From the NCBI GenBank assembly GCA_019915135.1, contig JAHLMK010000015.1, positions 372,001 through 436,000 of the forward strand: 64,000 bases of DNA, written 5' to 3'. This DNA is from Strobilurus pachycystidiatus (taxonomy: Eukaryota; Basidiomycota; Agaricomycetes; Agaricales; Physalacriaceae). The notes under the pieces are model-generated. The model worked only from the letters and a program-made list of their open reading frames with translations, was not told where the DNA came from and did not search any database. Shown piece after piece: positions 12,322 through 23,708 of this stretch. The translations under genes and the position numbers were made by a program. Each line of letters opens with the position of its first letter. Within the stretch, counting starts at the first letter, position 1.

Positions 12322-12625
12322 CTAGCCGTTATACCTTGTACCTGTTAGCATTCATATGTATTAAACACTCAGCAATATACGCACCATTGATTGCCTTGCC
12401 CTTCATGAAATGCAGGAGCCCGTCTGCACGCTCTACGGTGCGCCATCCTTTTTCCCTGATTCCGAGTGGTCTCTGCTCCTGCCAAATCTCTGATGAGAAG
12501 CACAGGACAGCGCGCACGTACCGTTCGCCACCACGAGTGTTCCGAGTTATGATGGCATCGATGTCGTGGACGCTTGGATGGTCGTCGTTTCTATACACGA
12601 CAATGAGGACCTGACGAAGCAGTCA
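12322..12625 (-). CDS. 3' part of a hypothetical gene (CACTA cargo)
   Basis: A coding stretch downstream of an in-frame stop near 12,625 reads LLRQVLIVVYRNDDHPS then a region with VHDIDAIITRNTRGGERYV, FSSEIWQEQRPLGIREKGW and RTVERADGLLHFMKG. An intron with donor GTGCGT leads to a short last exon ending at TAG 12,322-12,324. The 5' exons between about 12,630 and 12,925 could not be assigned with confidence. The dense Trp/Arg/Glu conserved-looking blocks argue for a real protein. No family recognised. Confidence 0.45.
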
Positions 12626-13040
12626 GTTGAGCTTCAATCGAGATGGTGTAGGCGAACCTCGGATGCTGCGCGCTGGACAGACACATTTGTCGGTAATGGA
12701 CGAATGCATCTGCTTGAGGATATCCTTAATTGCGCCATCCAGCTACTTACCCATAAGCAGTTCGAATCATCTCTGTCCCTTTGCGTAGCTTTCTTGTTGA
12801 ATAGACATGTAACGTATGTGTTACAAAAGGTTAGTTTGCTACCTACGATTCCACTGTACGGTTTAGGCGAGCTTAAGGGAGGTCTGAGAGTGGTGACAAG
12901 GTTTCGCGTAGCCCGGCGAGATTGACTAATTGCTCATTGTCTGTAATGTCTTGTTAGTTTGAGGGATCACCATTGAGGATGCAACTGACCGGCGTTAACC
13001 AATGCCTCCCTCACTCTGTTGAGGGCAATTCTGTCTGATG

Positions 13041-13638
13041 CTAGTTGGTATGTATATCAGACGGTTTGTCAACACGACCAACCTGCATCGGAGACTTGTT
13101 CGCCTTCGACTGGGAATGTCCGATCTGAAAAGGATGATGAGCATGAATCTGCGGTTTTCCTTTCGAAAGTAAACCTGTCTTGGAGACATCCTTGCCATTG
13201 CGTGAGGAGGCCAATCGTGCCGTTGCGTCTTTCTGATCGTCTAAAATGAGAGCGCCACATGAATTCAGTTCTCTAGCTATTGATACCTCGACTCACCTAT
13301 GTGTTGTTGCGTTGTGACAACCCTCTTCAGTGTTTTGAGATCGGCCTGTTTGTGGCCGCTGTCCTGCTCCACGCGAGTCCACCACTCAGTCAAGAGATGG
13401 GTCGAATTTCCGTTACGAAAAGATATCGTAGGCTCCCAACTGTGTACCATTGTGAGTGACGTCCAGAAGATCATCCGTGCGACTTGCGTATTGCTTGAGA
13501 CCGAGTAGCCCAGCCATTTCACCCGATATTGTACCGTTTTTCGGTGCCATCGAGCTTCGTCGATGCATTCTAGCAAGGGGCATTACAGGTTTCCAGAGCT
13601 AGAGCTACTCGCTACGTACCGACAACGTACAATTTCAT
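13041..13638 (-). CDS. chromodomain protein (CACTA cargo)
   Basis: ATG at 13,638 starts MKLYVV; after an intron comes ECIDEARWHRKTVQYRVKWL, giving a canonical chromodomain: YVVE entry strand, R-x-Y-x-V-K-W-x-G-Y core and NTWEP exit. The NTWEP motif is formed across an intron with a GC donor (AC|GCAAGT) and ACAG acceptor (about 13,437-13,485). A Trp-rich segment (LLTEWWTRVEQDSGHKQAD) follows; a last exon is Lys/Ser rich and ends at TAG 13,041-13,043. Chromodomains bind methylated histone tails such as H3K9me or H3K27me. There is no integrase or other enzymatic domain, so this is a small stand-alone reader. It is transcribed away from the promoter cassette at 13,680-14,005. A decayed relative lies at 26,330-27,070. 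Confidence 0.8.
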
Positions 13639-13679
13639 GCTGTTGATATGCTGATCTCAGTCTGAAAACTGCTATTAGT

Positions 13680-14005
13680 GACCTGGACTCTCCCTGCATT
13701 TTTCTGCTACCGCGGCGCGTTTAAGGCTTCAAGACGCTGGGTTCGTAGATTCTTTTTATTGGCACAGCTAACCTACTGTACGTCGGACGGGATGGCGCTT
13801 ACCTGTCTGATCCCGCTTGCTGCTGCTTAACTTCCTGGCGGTAGGAGGCAAGCGGGAAAAGATCACGTGTGAGCCGAACACATCAGTAAGTCGGCAGCGC
13901 AACGTTAAGTCCGGATTCTCGGATTTAACGTCCTCGGCGGGACTTGATGCGCTGCCGGACACCACGTGAAATTTTTCTCCTTGTCTTCGTTCCATCATCA
14001 TGGTA
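13680..14005. promoter_or_regulatory. intergenic promoter cassette, copy 1
   Basis: This region lies between the chromodomain gene (minus) and paralogue A (plus). It contains the 18-bp word GCAGGGAGAGTCCAGGTC on the minus strand at 13,680-13,697 (42 bp upstream of the chromodomain ATG), GC-rich CCCGCTTG/GCGGG boxes, two CACGTG sites (near 13,865 and 13,971) and an imperfect hairpin with AACGTTAAGTCCG...CGGATTTAACG arms near 13,900-13,930. The same arrangement, reverse-complemented, is found at 29,430-29,757 in front of the Spt5-like gene. Confidence 0.65.
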
Positions 14006-14134
14006 GCCAGGTCGACTTTTGAACATCAATTCTTAACGCAAGTGCTCTAGTAGTAAAGCATAATAGTTAGCAAGCTCTAGTGTTCATTGTAAGCGCGACC
14101 ACCGTTCCCAACATGACCCAAAACTGACAAATAA

Positions 14135-14152
14135 GCAGGGAGAGTCCAGGTC
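14135..14152 (+). promoter_or_regulatory. 18-bp motif upstream of paralogue A
   Basis: GCAGGGAGAGTCCAGGTC, same orientation relative to transcription as in front of the chromodomain and Spt5-like genes. A TATAAAA-like box (GATATAAAAGCG near 14,300) lies between it and the ATG at 14,387. Confidence 0.6.
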
Positions 14153-14386
14153 CGATGTTCTATCTTTCGCCTCCAAGGCCTTCCTGTGGCCTGTCTGTCG
14201 TGCTACGGCTTCTGTTGGAGGACGGATCGACGATTTCATGGATATGTTGTCGAATGATACCGAGGCCACAGCGTGTTTGACGGTGATAGCGGAGACATAC
14301 TCGATATAAAAGCGTGTCTTTCCATCTCTTTCATTATCCCTCTAACCAACTTACAACCACCATCTCAGTCATAACACTTTACACCA

Positions 14387-16298
14387 ATGTCGGACCTCTC
14401 GAACTCGCGATTCCCCCGCGCTACCGGCCGTCCAACTACCCCGTACATCCTTCGGAGGACCTCGTCCGTTGTGAGTCGCGACAATTCGCATTCCTTTCAC
14501 CTGCACTCATCCATCACCACCCCAAGGCAGGCCCCAGGAATACCAGAGTACAGGCGGTGCGTACCAGCCTGGTCTCTTTCGGTGATCCTTTGACTGACGT
14601 CTCTCAGGCTAGTCCCATCCGTCGCTCCTCGGCGGTGGGTCCTTTCATCGCGTCACATTCGTTCTCTTCCCTCATCTTAATTCAGCCATCCATCGGCGTT
14701 CACGGCCTCAACCAAATCCGTGTATTCCTTCAACAACCAGCCTCCGTCGTGCGTCATATGTCGTTGGCCTTGTCTTTCATGCAGTCGCTGATCACGTCAC
14801 TCAGCACGACGGTCCTCCCTCCTCAACCTCTACCTCCTCTCGAGCCAGCCCTCATGACTTTGTCATGGGAGAGCCTGACGAGGCGGTGCGGAAGCGTCAA
14901 CATTCCCCAGAACACTCACCTGGGAGAGTGGCGAGACCGAACTGTACCATATCCCCGAAGAAGAGGTAAGCAAGGATAGGGCATTCTTGCATTAATTGTT
15001 GCTCATACAATTCGTAGACAATCCAAGGAACTGTGGATGAGAACATGAACACGGTAACTTCACATACCCGCGCCTTTCCTGGCAATAGCGTCTTATCATG
15101 TTCTTTCAGCCCGAGCCTGAAAGAGACAATCACGACCTACCTCTTGCCCAGTCTGGTAGCCTCCAGGAAGCTTCACTCAGCGCGCCCTCCAGGGACAGAA
15201 CTCCGAGGCAGAGGGACCAGCGCGAGCCTGCAATCCAGGCAGACGCTGTCGGCTCTGAGGGAACGCCTGAGAACAATGAGGTAGCTACACTCTCATCTCT
15301 TTCATGGGTAGCTTATCGTGTTCCTCACAGGCCGTGCCTTCCGGTGGGCAAGCTATGTCCTACTCCTCGGTGGGCATCCAGACCAACTCTCACGGTCCTC
15401 CTCCTCCTGCTGAAGCAAGCACCGATCCTCGCGATGACGACTCTCACGGTCCTCCTCCTCCTGCTGAAGCAAGCACCGATCCTCGCGATGACGACAATCG
15501 GCCTGACGTAGATGTCAGGGAAGCAGGCAACGACGACAATGGCCCTCCGGACCAAGACGCCGACGGTGCGAACGCCAAAGCACGTCGTCGTGCCTACGTA
15601 TGTTGTCTTTGGTTCGTCAGACGTTGTGCTAACTGTTCAAAGCTTCGCGAAGGCCGTGTCACCGCTGCCCAACATTGGGATTTCCCTCCGAAATTTATGC
15701 GCATGGTCGAGGACGATGAGACGCACTCCGAAGACGAAGAAGTCCCTCAAGGATCGGGGACCTATCAAGCTTTATCGGTCCCTCATCGTAGCATGGTGGT
15801 CGAACGAGTTTATCACTGGCTTTCCCGCCAGGCTGAGCGTCTTTCGGGGATGCAGATGTACGTGCAATATGATGTGGATTACTTCTTGGCTCATCCAGAT
15901 CCTAGCATCGATCCTGTTCGGCACTCTCACACCCACGTCGCCGATCCTCGTCCTTCTGGCAACAATGCCCTGCCGTGGGGCTGTCCCGTCGACTTCTTCG
16001 TTCCAAGCTTCTTCAACGACCTTCCACCGTCAGTGCGATCTATTTACGCGCCATACCCGGCTGCATTCCCCGGCCTGATCACCCGGACATCACCAATCCT
16101 GAAGACGTCGACGGCTTGTCCATGAAAGCCATCTTGGCCACGCTCAAACTCACAGACGACCAGTTCGAATCACGGTATAACCGGCAGTCGCTTTTGGCTT
16201 ACAATCTGCCCTCACGCGGCGAGAGGATCAAATGGGCTACCAGAGGTTTTGGGAAACATCCTGACAACAGCATCACTGGGTCTGACCAGGACAAGTAG
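14387..16298 (+). pseudogene. paralogue A of an unnamed cargo family, frameshifted
   Basis: ATG 14,387 opens a disordered Ser/Pro-rich N-terminus spread over several short exons (introns near 14,470, 14,635, 14,755, 14,970, 15,055, 15,280 and 15,600). A 54-bp unit coding SHGPPPPAEASTDPRDDD is present twice at 15,388-15,495. The conserved C-terminal half begins near 15,645 with a THSEDEEVPQ block, then a Trp-containing helix region, VDFFVPSFFNDLPPSVRSIY, and a tail with LKLTDDQFESRYNRQSLLAY ending at 16,298. Near 16,072 the frame shifts by one between the YAPYPAAFP and PDHPDITNPED blocks, so this copy looks broken. Blocks are shared with paralogues B and C. Function unknown. Confidence 0.6.
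15388..15495 (+). repeat. 54-bp tandem duplication within paralogue A
   Basis: Two copies of a 54-bp in-frame unit (15,388-15,441 and 15,442-15,495) encode the 18-residue Pro/Asp-rich unit twice. They appear identical, indicating a recent duplication. Confidence 0.9.
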
Positions 16299-16704
16299 AA
16301 ATCATGCCTGGTCGAGTTGTTTTGGTTGTGGACTTTTCCTATCTTTCTTCTCATACCATGTAGTTTTCCGCCCGCCTACGCGATGACAAAGGCGTCGATG
16401 CTCAACTTGTCGGCGTTTATCGGTAGTTTAGCTTACCGTTGTATTAGTATTGCGATCCGAGTATCGCGCCTAGATGTCTCCCTTATTCATTCGCATGGTT
16501 TCACGAAACGAAATAAGACTTACGAAGTGCTCTCGTCCCTCGTGTAAGGTGAGTCACGAACCGATGATATCACACCCGAATATGACGGTTTCGTAGGGAG
16601 ACAGTCGGATGAATGGGCCGCAGGGTGTTGACGCATGTGGATCCCTTTATGCGCTTGGCATCCGGGCACCTTTCTTTCATCTTCCTTCCCTTCCCCCCAC
16701 CACC

Positions 16705-19643
16705 ATGTCCATCTCTGGAGACTTTGACATGATGAGCTTGGACTCTGACAGCGACCTTCCTCTCCAGGCTCCACCTTCGACGAGTCCTCTTCGTGGCTCA
16801 AAGCGTAAGCGTGACAAGCACATAGATGTCCCTTCCACCTCTGCTCAGCACGAACATCCGTTTCCTGGACCTTCTGGCGAGATCCAATACCCACAGCCTC
16901 CGCTACCGAAGAAGCAAAAATACCGTCTGCTCAATGATACCGCGGAAGAGCCGAGAGTGACTGCGCTGCCAGTAAGTCGTCGTTTTCATGATTTGCCCTC
17001 AGTCTAACAGACGCTCCTAGCCCAGCACCAACATGCAACACGATCATCCTTCCGACGAAGAAGAACAGGACCAACGAAAGATCACCACTCCCCGAGTTCG
17101 TACTCCACAAATTCATGCGCTCCTTGTATATTGATCACCTTCCACTAGGCAACGCCGCACCCAGACTCATCACGAGCAAGCTCGACAACTCCGAGAATCC
17201 GTGACTTGCCCTTAGGATCCATCGACGAAGAAGAACAGGACCAACGACAGTTCACCACCCCCCGAGTTCGTATTTCCAAGGAATCATGCGCTCCTTGAAT
17301 GTTGATCACCTTCCACTAGGCATCACCGCACCCAAAGTCACCACCACGAGCGAGCTCGACAACGCCGAAAGTACGTGACCTGCCCTTCGGTATCACCCAA
17401 GTACGCAACATGAGCTCCAGTTTTTTCTCTATCTGACGAGTTCCCTAGATCGCTACGAACGGTGAGAGCCGTGCAACGGTGCCAAGCGAGAACTCCAGAA
17501 CAAGAAAGGGTAAAGAACGAGCACCGGCAGATCCTTTACCGCAGGCGGTGAGGAGTTCTTCAATCCAGGTGCGTTATGTTGCTGCCAGCTATGTTCGGTC
17601 TCTTAGGAACGGCGCAGACTCGTGCCATGAAACAGCGAGCGACTCTTCTACACCCTATGACAGCAAATTCGTCACGCGCTGCTCGCGCCACTATTCGTCC
17701 TGATGCCGAGCCTCCTGTTCCCTCAGAATCTGTACTTTCAGATTCAAGCTTCTCTTTTCATCCATCCGAAAATGCGCCGTCATTCCTTGTTGCGCGGGCT
17801 GGTGCAGCTGCCGTCACCCACAACCCTCCGACGCTTACATTCCACTCCCTCGGTCGTGAATTCGAAGCGTCCCCCAATGATCAAAACGAGGACGGAGCCA
17901 ACACGGAGGGTGCCGATGCTATGCTCGTCGACTCACATGTTCCAAGCAGTGGAGAACACAGTAGCAACGAAGAACAGGACGTTGTACCCGATCCTGACAT
18001 ACCAGCGTCCGCACCTCTCAATACCGAGGCAGAAGCCGCTCACAACGAGGACGGCCCCCCCGCAACTGCGAATGCTGGCAATATGGAACGTGACGATGTC
18101 ATGCACGTCGACCCAATCAGGCGGACAGAGGCAGAAGCCAATGAAGTATGTCAAAATTCAGCTGGGGCTGAAGAAAACACTCACGCGTTCTCTATAGCCA
18201 GCCACACTCGACATAGTTCCTGCTCTCAAAACAAAGATATCCCCCTAGCGGCAAAGGCCACCAAGGTATCTTGCTCATTTTTTGATAATTGTGAAGGAAG
18301 GATTAACGAGCATGAACAGAAAGCCTTCATTTTGCATCTTCGTATATTCTGGCGGGCAATCAATCAGAACATCGCACCCGAACAGCCTGGTCCGGAGGTC
18401 AAATCAGCGTGGCTATCGGAACACTCATCCAAGCTCAACGGCGCGGAAATAATCATCGGTGACGCCCTGCAGAAGGAGCGCCAATCTCGACTGAACCCGC
18501 AACACCCTTGTCTAAGCGCTGCCGAGAGGCTCGATCTTGCCAGCGCTACGCAACAGGTGACAGATCTCAGGGCGGAGGCCAATGTCTCGAAGGGAAACAT
18601 AGCTGGCGACCTCATTCGCATGAAGGAAGTTTATATCGTTCCTCTATTCTTCGTCCTATCGAAGTTCGGGCTCCAACGATGGGCTCCTGACGTGTTTGAA
18701 ACCCCCACCTCGACATACAACCAGATTCACGAAACGATCGCCATCGCAACTTTCCAAAATCTAGCTAGAGGTTACGCCTACGCTGCTATGGGGCCACTGG
18801 CAGAGTTTTTCGATGACGCCGTCTTTCTCCGGTCCATCTATCGTTGTTTCGTTTTCGGCTACATGATGACGAAGCAAAGAAGGGAACGGAATAACCCTGG
18901 GGTTCTCGTCAAGCACGCTGTGTCTGGGGCTTCACGCAAACGACGCGCTGAGGTATGAGCTTCGTCTTCGTGGTCATTCGTGCTGAATGAGCGTCAATAG
19001 CTTTGCCGGACCCGTCGTCAGGCATTCCGTAAAGGCCATCTTGCCAGAGACGCGGTTCTCCAGGATGAAGGAGCTCATTCTGACGACGAACCGACACCTG
19101 AACACGAGCATTATGAGATTCGCCAAAAAGAAGGACGGTCCACAGTTCACAAACACATCTTCCGGCTCGTGGATAAACGGAACTCTGCGACCCCTAGACG
19201 GGGTGGAGTACGGTGGGTCGGAATTTAGTATGGACGCCTGTGAAGACGATCTCATTGTTTGCCTTACTTAGAACCAAGCGGACTCGAGCCGATCCTGATG
19301 TTCCCCAGAAGGAGCTGCTCAAAGGCCCCAAATTGAACCAGATGCCCATAGACTATTGTTCGCCGCGCGTACGTACTTTAGCAGTCTCAGTCTCCTGGAG
19401 CAAGCTCGATGCATGGTCGTCGGGATCGCTTTCCCTGTGTTTGAACGTTGCATGACGTGGCACGATATCGAACAATGGAACGATTTGTCGTCAGCAGACT
19501 TCATGAAACAGTATGCGCCGGAGGTCTTAGCAGGTTATAGACTGCCTAGATTAGATCAGTTGCAGGACTTGAAGCGACTGAAACTCCTTGATGCTGACGA
19601 AATGAAGGCCATCAACACCACGCTGTCTTATGTCTCCCCGTAA
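16705..19643 (+). CDS. paralogue B of an unnamed cargo family
   Basis: ATG 16,705 starts MSISGDFDMMSLDSDSDLPL, followed by a basic RGSKRKRDKH nuclear-localisation-like cluster. Several short exons follow, including a tandem exon-intron duplication at 17,053-17,392. A disordered acidic stretch (17,900-18,150) precedes a globular region (18,300-18,900) with LRIFWRAINQN, LSKFGLQRWAPDVF, TYNQIHETIAIATFQNLA and LRSIYRCFVFGYMM. The C-terminal exons contain HSDDEPTPEHEHYEIRQKEG and end PEVLAGYRLPRL...LSYVSP at 19,643. These blocks align by eye with paralogue C (24,643-25,245 and 24,242-24,631). No family recognised; the layout (disordered N-terminus, NLS-like cluster, helical domain) would suit a nuclear DNA- or protein-binding accessory factor, which is inference only. 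Confidence 0.6.
17053..17392 (+). repeat. about 170-bp tandem exon-intron duplication in paralogue B
   Basis: Two diverged units start with CGACGAAGAAGAACAGGACC at 17,053 and 17,223. Each carries the end of one exon, a complete small intron (GTTCGT...CACTAG) and the start of the next exon. The duplication thus adds an exon rather than lengthening one. Confidence 0.8.
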
Positions 19644-20178
19644 TCGGTGCTGCTACTGAGCCACGTATCATCATGTTTTTAGTCCGCTCCCTCGTTCATA
19701 GTCCTCTACATTGTCACGTAATACTAGAAATGTATCTCATGTCTTCACTCCGTTGCACAATAATAGGCGCGAAGTCACAATTAAAGGCACGACGGCTTTA
19801 CCGGATTTAACGTTTAGCGGGGTTGATCCGTGCCAATCCCTCGAGATTGGCTTGTCTTCCGACTTCCACTACGACCGTTGACTACGACCGTTGGATTACC
19901 CTCCCATTAAATTGCCTGCGTTCCACGGATTGGACTTTGCCCAGTCATAGTTTGCACCCTTACTAGACCAAACTTGTTACCGACTGTGGTGCGCCCTTAT
20001 CAGTGACTGATTGGTTGATCATAATATCTCTCAAGGAATCGCTCAAGCATCCGAGCCTGTTGCAACCATCTCTGTCTTCCCATTTCCTCCCTACCTTTGT
20101 TGCCCCTTCCGAGTTTGCCATTCCAAGTTCGCCAAGTGAAGCTGTTGATATTGGTCCAGTTCACTTTGCGTCAGAACC
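19644..20178. other. intergenic region upstream of the transposase
   Basis: No gene seen. Near 19,795-19,815 there is a CGGATTTAACGTTTAGCGG stretch resembling one arm of the hairpin cassette found at 13,900, 27,370 and 29,500. A 15-bp ACTACGACCGTTG word is repeated in tandem near 19,867-19,893. Confidence 0.4.
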
Positions 20179-23100
20179 ATGGTCTGGTGTACGTGTACAG
20201 TATGTGTCGAGAAGTACGGTGGAGGTGGTTTGAAGTGTACCGCGGCCACTCGTCATACTCATGAGCAGCTGGACCGTGATCGTGCGGCCAACACTTCCAT
20301 TCCTTCCTTGAATCCCATACCGGAAGAGGCTGAGGCTGAAGCAACAACTGCGGATCCACCTGCAGATGCTGAGCCTCCTCGAAAAGGTAGTGTACAAGCA
20401 ACCCACTTGTGAAATCACTCACTGATGAGAAACAGTGGTGGTTGTAGACCTTGCGCTGATAACAACATTGCTGTCACAGCTTGTGGTGTGGCTTGTTCTA
20501 CGAGCAGGTCTGAGTCGCACAGCAGCCGGACAATCTCTCAAAGCATTGGACTACATTCTCTCTCTTCTTCTTAAGCTCGTTTCCACTGCCATAGAGGACG
20601 AGTTTCACACCGTGATACAATTTACTGGTGTCGAGATTCCTCAAGACATTCGAGCAGTATATAGGCGACTAGGGGTTGATCCAGAAATCACACAAACTGC
20701 AGTGTGTCCAAAATGCTTTACCCCCGTGGAAGGTGCCGCGGAAGTCTGCTCTTGGAGAGAGACACGTCGCTCTCGCCCTTGTGGCACCCAACTTCTGAAG
20801 TCTGCTCAGACAAGGTCAGGTGCAACAAGAACAGTATGTGCTTTGTGACTAACTTTACTATAATCTGTCTGCTGATTGAGTACTTAGATACCCCGTTTGC
20901 TTTATTGTACACAGTCATTCAAATCATGGGTCACATGGTTTCTTTCACGACCAGACATTGAAAACGCCTTGGAGAAAACCTTCCTACGACCTCCTCCAGC
21001 TCAGTTCAATGCCATGCATAGTATTCAGGACAGCCCTGCATGGCAGGCTCTCCGTGGCTTCCTTCAGACACCCTACAATCTTGTATTTGCCATCTATATT
21101 GACTGGTTAAATCCTTTCACCAATAAACAAGCAGGTAATCTGAGTTGTATACTATTTGTATATCCTACTGACTGAAACCAGGGAAAAAATACTCCATGGG
21201 CGCTGTAGTCGCCTACTGCATGAATCTTCCCATAGAAATTGCTTTTGCACCGGAGAACTGTTTTTTCATCACAGCTACTCCTGGACCTAAAGAACCAGAT
21301 GTTGTCACCTTGAACCACTGTATTCGCCCTTTCATTGATGAGATTTTGCCATTCCAGAGACTTGGAGAGCAAATTCCCACTCATCGACATCCCAACGGAG
21401 CGTTGGTTCGCACTAGAGTGGGAATTCCGGTTATTGCTGACACGCCAGCTCTTCATAAGGTCAATTTCCCCACTGAGTCTGTATCTGATTGCTCATAAAT
21501 GGACTCTCATAAGATCCTAGGTCATCTCAGCCATTCAGCATATTACTTCTGCTCGTTCTGTGACTTGCTCATTCAGGATATCGAGGAACTTGACCATACA
21601 CATTGGCACCTACGCAATGGCACCACAACTCGTGCACAGGCTAATGAATGGAAAGAACTCAACACAAAATCTGCCCGTACAGACTATGCCAAAAGTACAG
21701 GAATACGGTGGACAGAACTGCATCGCTTGAATCTCTCTCATTGGGATTCTATCCTGCATCACATTCTGGGATTCATGCACATTTGGCTTGAAGGTCTTCT
21801 TGAGACACATTTACGGGTCTTGTGGGGAATAGGGCGAGCTGAAACAGATGAAAAAGCGCAGAAGCAGACTAGGGAAACAGTTGCAGAGGAGAATCAGGAT
21901 GATGAGCGGTTTACTCAAGCTGATGTGGATGAGTCAGTGGAGGAGGCAAGCGAATTGACTAGTGAGGCAGCAGAGAATGTCATGTGGGAGCCACAGACTA
22001 TTCAGTTAACTTACGACCTTGATTCTTCATCTGATGATGACGATGAGGATTATATTCCTCTAATGCATGGTAAAGGAACCTCCTTGTCTTATATATAAAT
22101 TCTAACATTGTTCTTGAAGATGCTGATGATGACCAGGAAGAGGAGATTGTTGCCAATGCTGATGGAACTATCACGGATAATACAGATACCGATGAAAGCG
22201 AGGAAGACGATGAGGAGCTCACCGATCCTTCGTTCTTGGGCGAGATCACCGAAGGGGGGGATACATTTGGGAAGGAAGAGATGACCGAGATCTGGAAATG
22301 TATCACTGAGATGACTCTACCCACTTGGGTTAGTCGCCCTCCCTTTGATCTAGGAAAGAAAACAGCTGGCCATGGAAAGCTCACGGCAGCGGATTTCCTT
22401 ACCTTGTTTGCCACGGTCTTTCCGCTCATTCTTCCCGAGTTCTGGTATCGGTCCAATGATCTGGTCAAACGTACCATGCTCACCAACTTCTACAATCTTG
22501 TTGCCTGCACCAATATTGTGGCATCATATACAACCAACCATAGTGAAGCTGAGAGGTTTCAAGAGCATTACACGGCATACCGAGGATCACTTCCCCAACT
22601 TTTCCCAACTTTCCACTCGCTTCCAAAACATCACTATGGGGAGCACCTTAGTGCACTCCTCAGCTATTGGGGACCTCTTGCCTCATTGAATGAGTTTGCT
22701 GGGGAGCGTTTGAATGGCATGCTACAAAGGATCAAGACAAATGGTCAAGCAGGTAGCATTGTTCATCACTCTATTGACTTCCACATTTGTTGATCTGCTT
22801 GTACAGGGCAACTAGAACTTACTTTGATGCGTCAAATCAATCGACGCTTCAGACTACAAGTTCTTCTTCAAGGCGCAGATGATGCTAGTGTACCTAGTGC
22901 ACATTTATCTAGCATCTTGGAGCCTGACCGTGCTACTGGTCCAAAAACTCTCGATGCTGAAGCAACAGCGGCATACTTGGCTCCTCTTCCTCATATGGAG
23001 AAAGCCGACCACGACATGGTGCTTGCCTATCTCAACGCTCATGGCCCGCCGTACCTTGACTGCGAGCATCGTCCTCTCTTTCCGAACAGTCGTGTTTTCC

Positions 23101-23513
23101 CACCAGTTGCAAAGCTACGCACCGAGTGGCGAGTGGATGACCGCACCTATAGCCGCATCGACTCGCATTCAGGTAACAGTGCGATACAATTTCGTCACCC
23201 GGATAGTGGACACTCAAAGACTGGGTCCATCACAAGTATTCTCTGCATACCCTTGCAAGGAGTTCTTCGTACCTTCTTCATCGTGACATTGCACAAGCCC
23301 CTTCCCGAAGCTGACTTACAAAAAACACCATTCCCGAGACATCCTCGCTTGCTTACCACTGCCGTTGATAAAGACCTTTCGAATACACGAGTCGTCATAG
23401 AATCGGAACACATTATTACACACCTTACCACGTATATCCGGCCGGCTCGCACGTACAATGTAGGGAAGCCATTCATGGTTATTTGTTGGGCCTTGAATCG
23501 CGGTCGTAGATAG
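20179..23513 (+). CDS. CACTA transposase, Tnp2 (Transposase_21) family
   Basis: Starts at ATG 20,179 with a Cys-rich MVWCTCTVCVEK N-terminus, then a second Cys cluster (VCPKCFTPVEG...CSWRE...PCG, about 20,700-20,780). The core includes DWLNPFTNKQAG, YSMGAVVAYCMNLP, RTRVGIPVIADTPALHK, HSAYYFCSFCDL (about 21,530), GIRWTELHRLNLSHWDSILH and FMHIWLEGL. These are typical of basidiomycete Tnp2-like transposases, which cut CACTA elements at their TIRs. An acidic linker is followed by a region with WVSRPPFDLGKK, LPEFWYRSNDLVKR, YGEHLSALLSYWGPLASLNE and GERLNGMLQRI, and a C-terminal domain to 23,513. Seven introns (for example 20,391-20,434, 21,133-21,181, 21,460-21,515, 22,071-22,118, 22,753-22,806) join in frame. 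I see no stop or frameshift, so the element may be autonomous. Confidence 0.88.
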
Positions 23514-23708
23514 AAGAATACATGTTGCATGCAATTTAGTCCGACAACCAGGTGCATACGAAATATCCATAGAACTACATACAGTACAGGTAAGCATACG
23601 AGAATCTATATGGGAAACATACGCGGGAGCATACAGAAGAGAGTATGAAAATCTATGATTGTAGAGGAGTGGGGCGTCTGCACCGCCAAGACCTACATCA
23701 CCCGCCAC

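Noticed and set aside
20171..20422. Minus-strand ORFs over the first transposase exon
   Set aside because: Antisense shadows; the plus frame has the Cys-rich transposase N-terminus and a correct intron.
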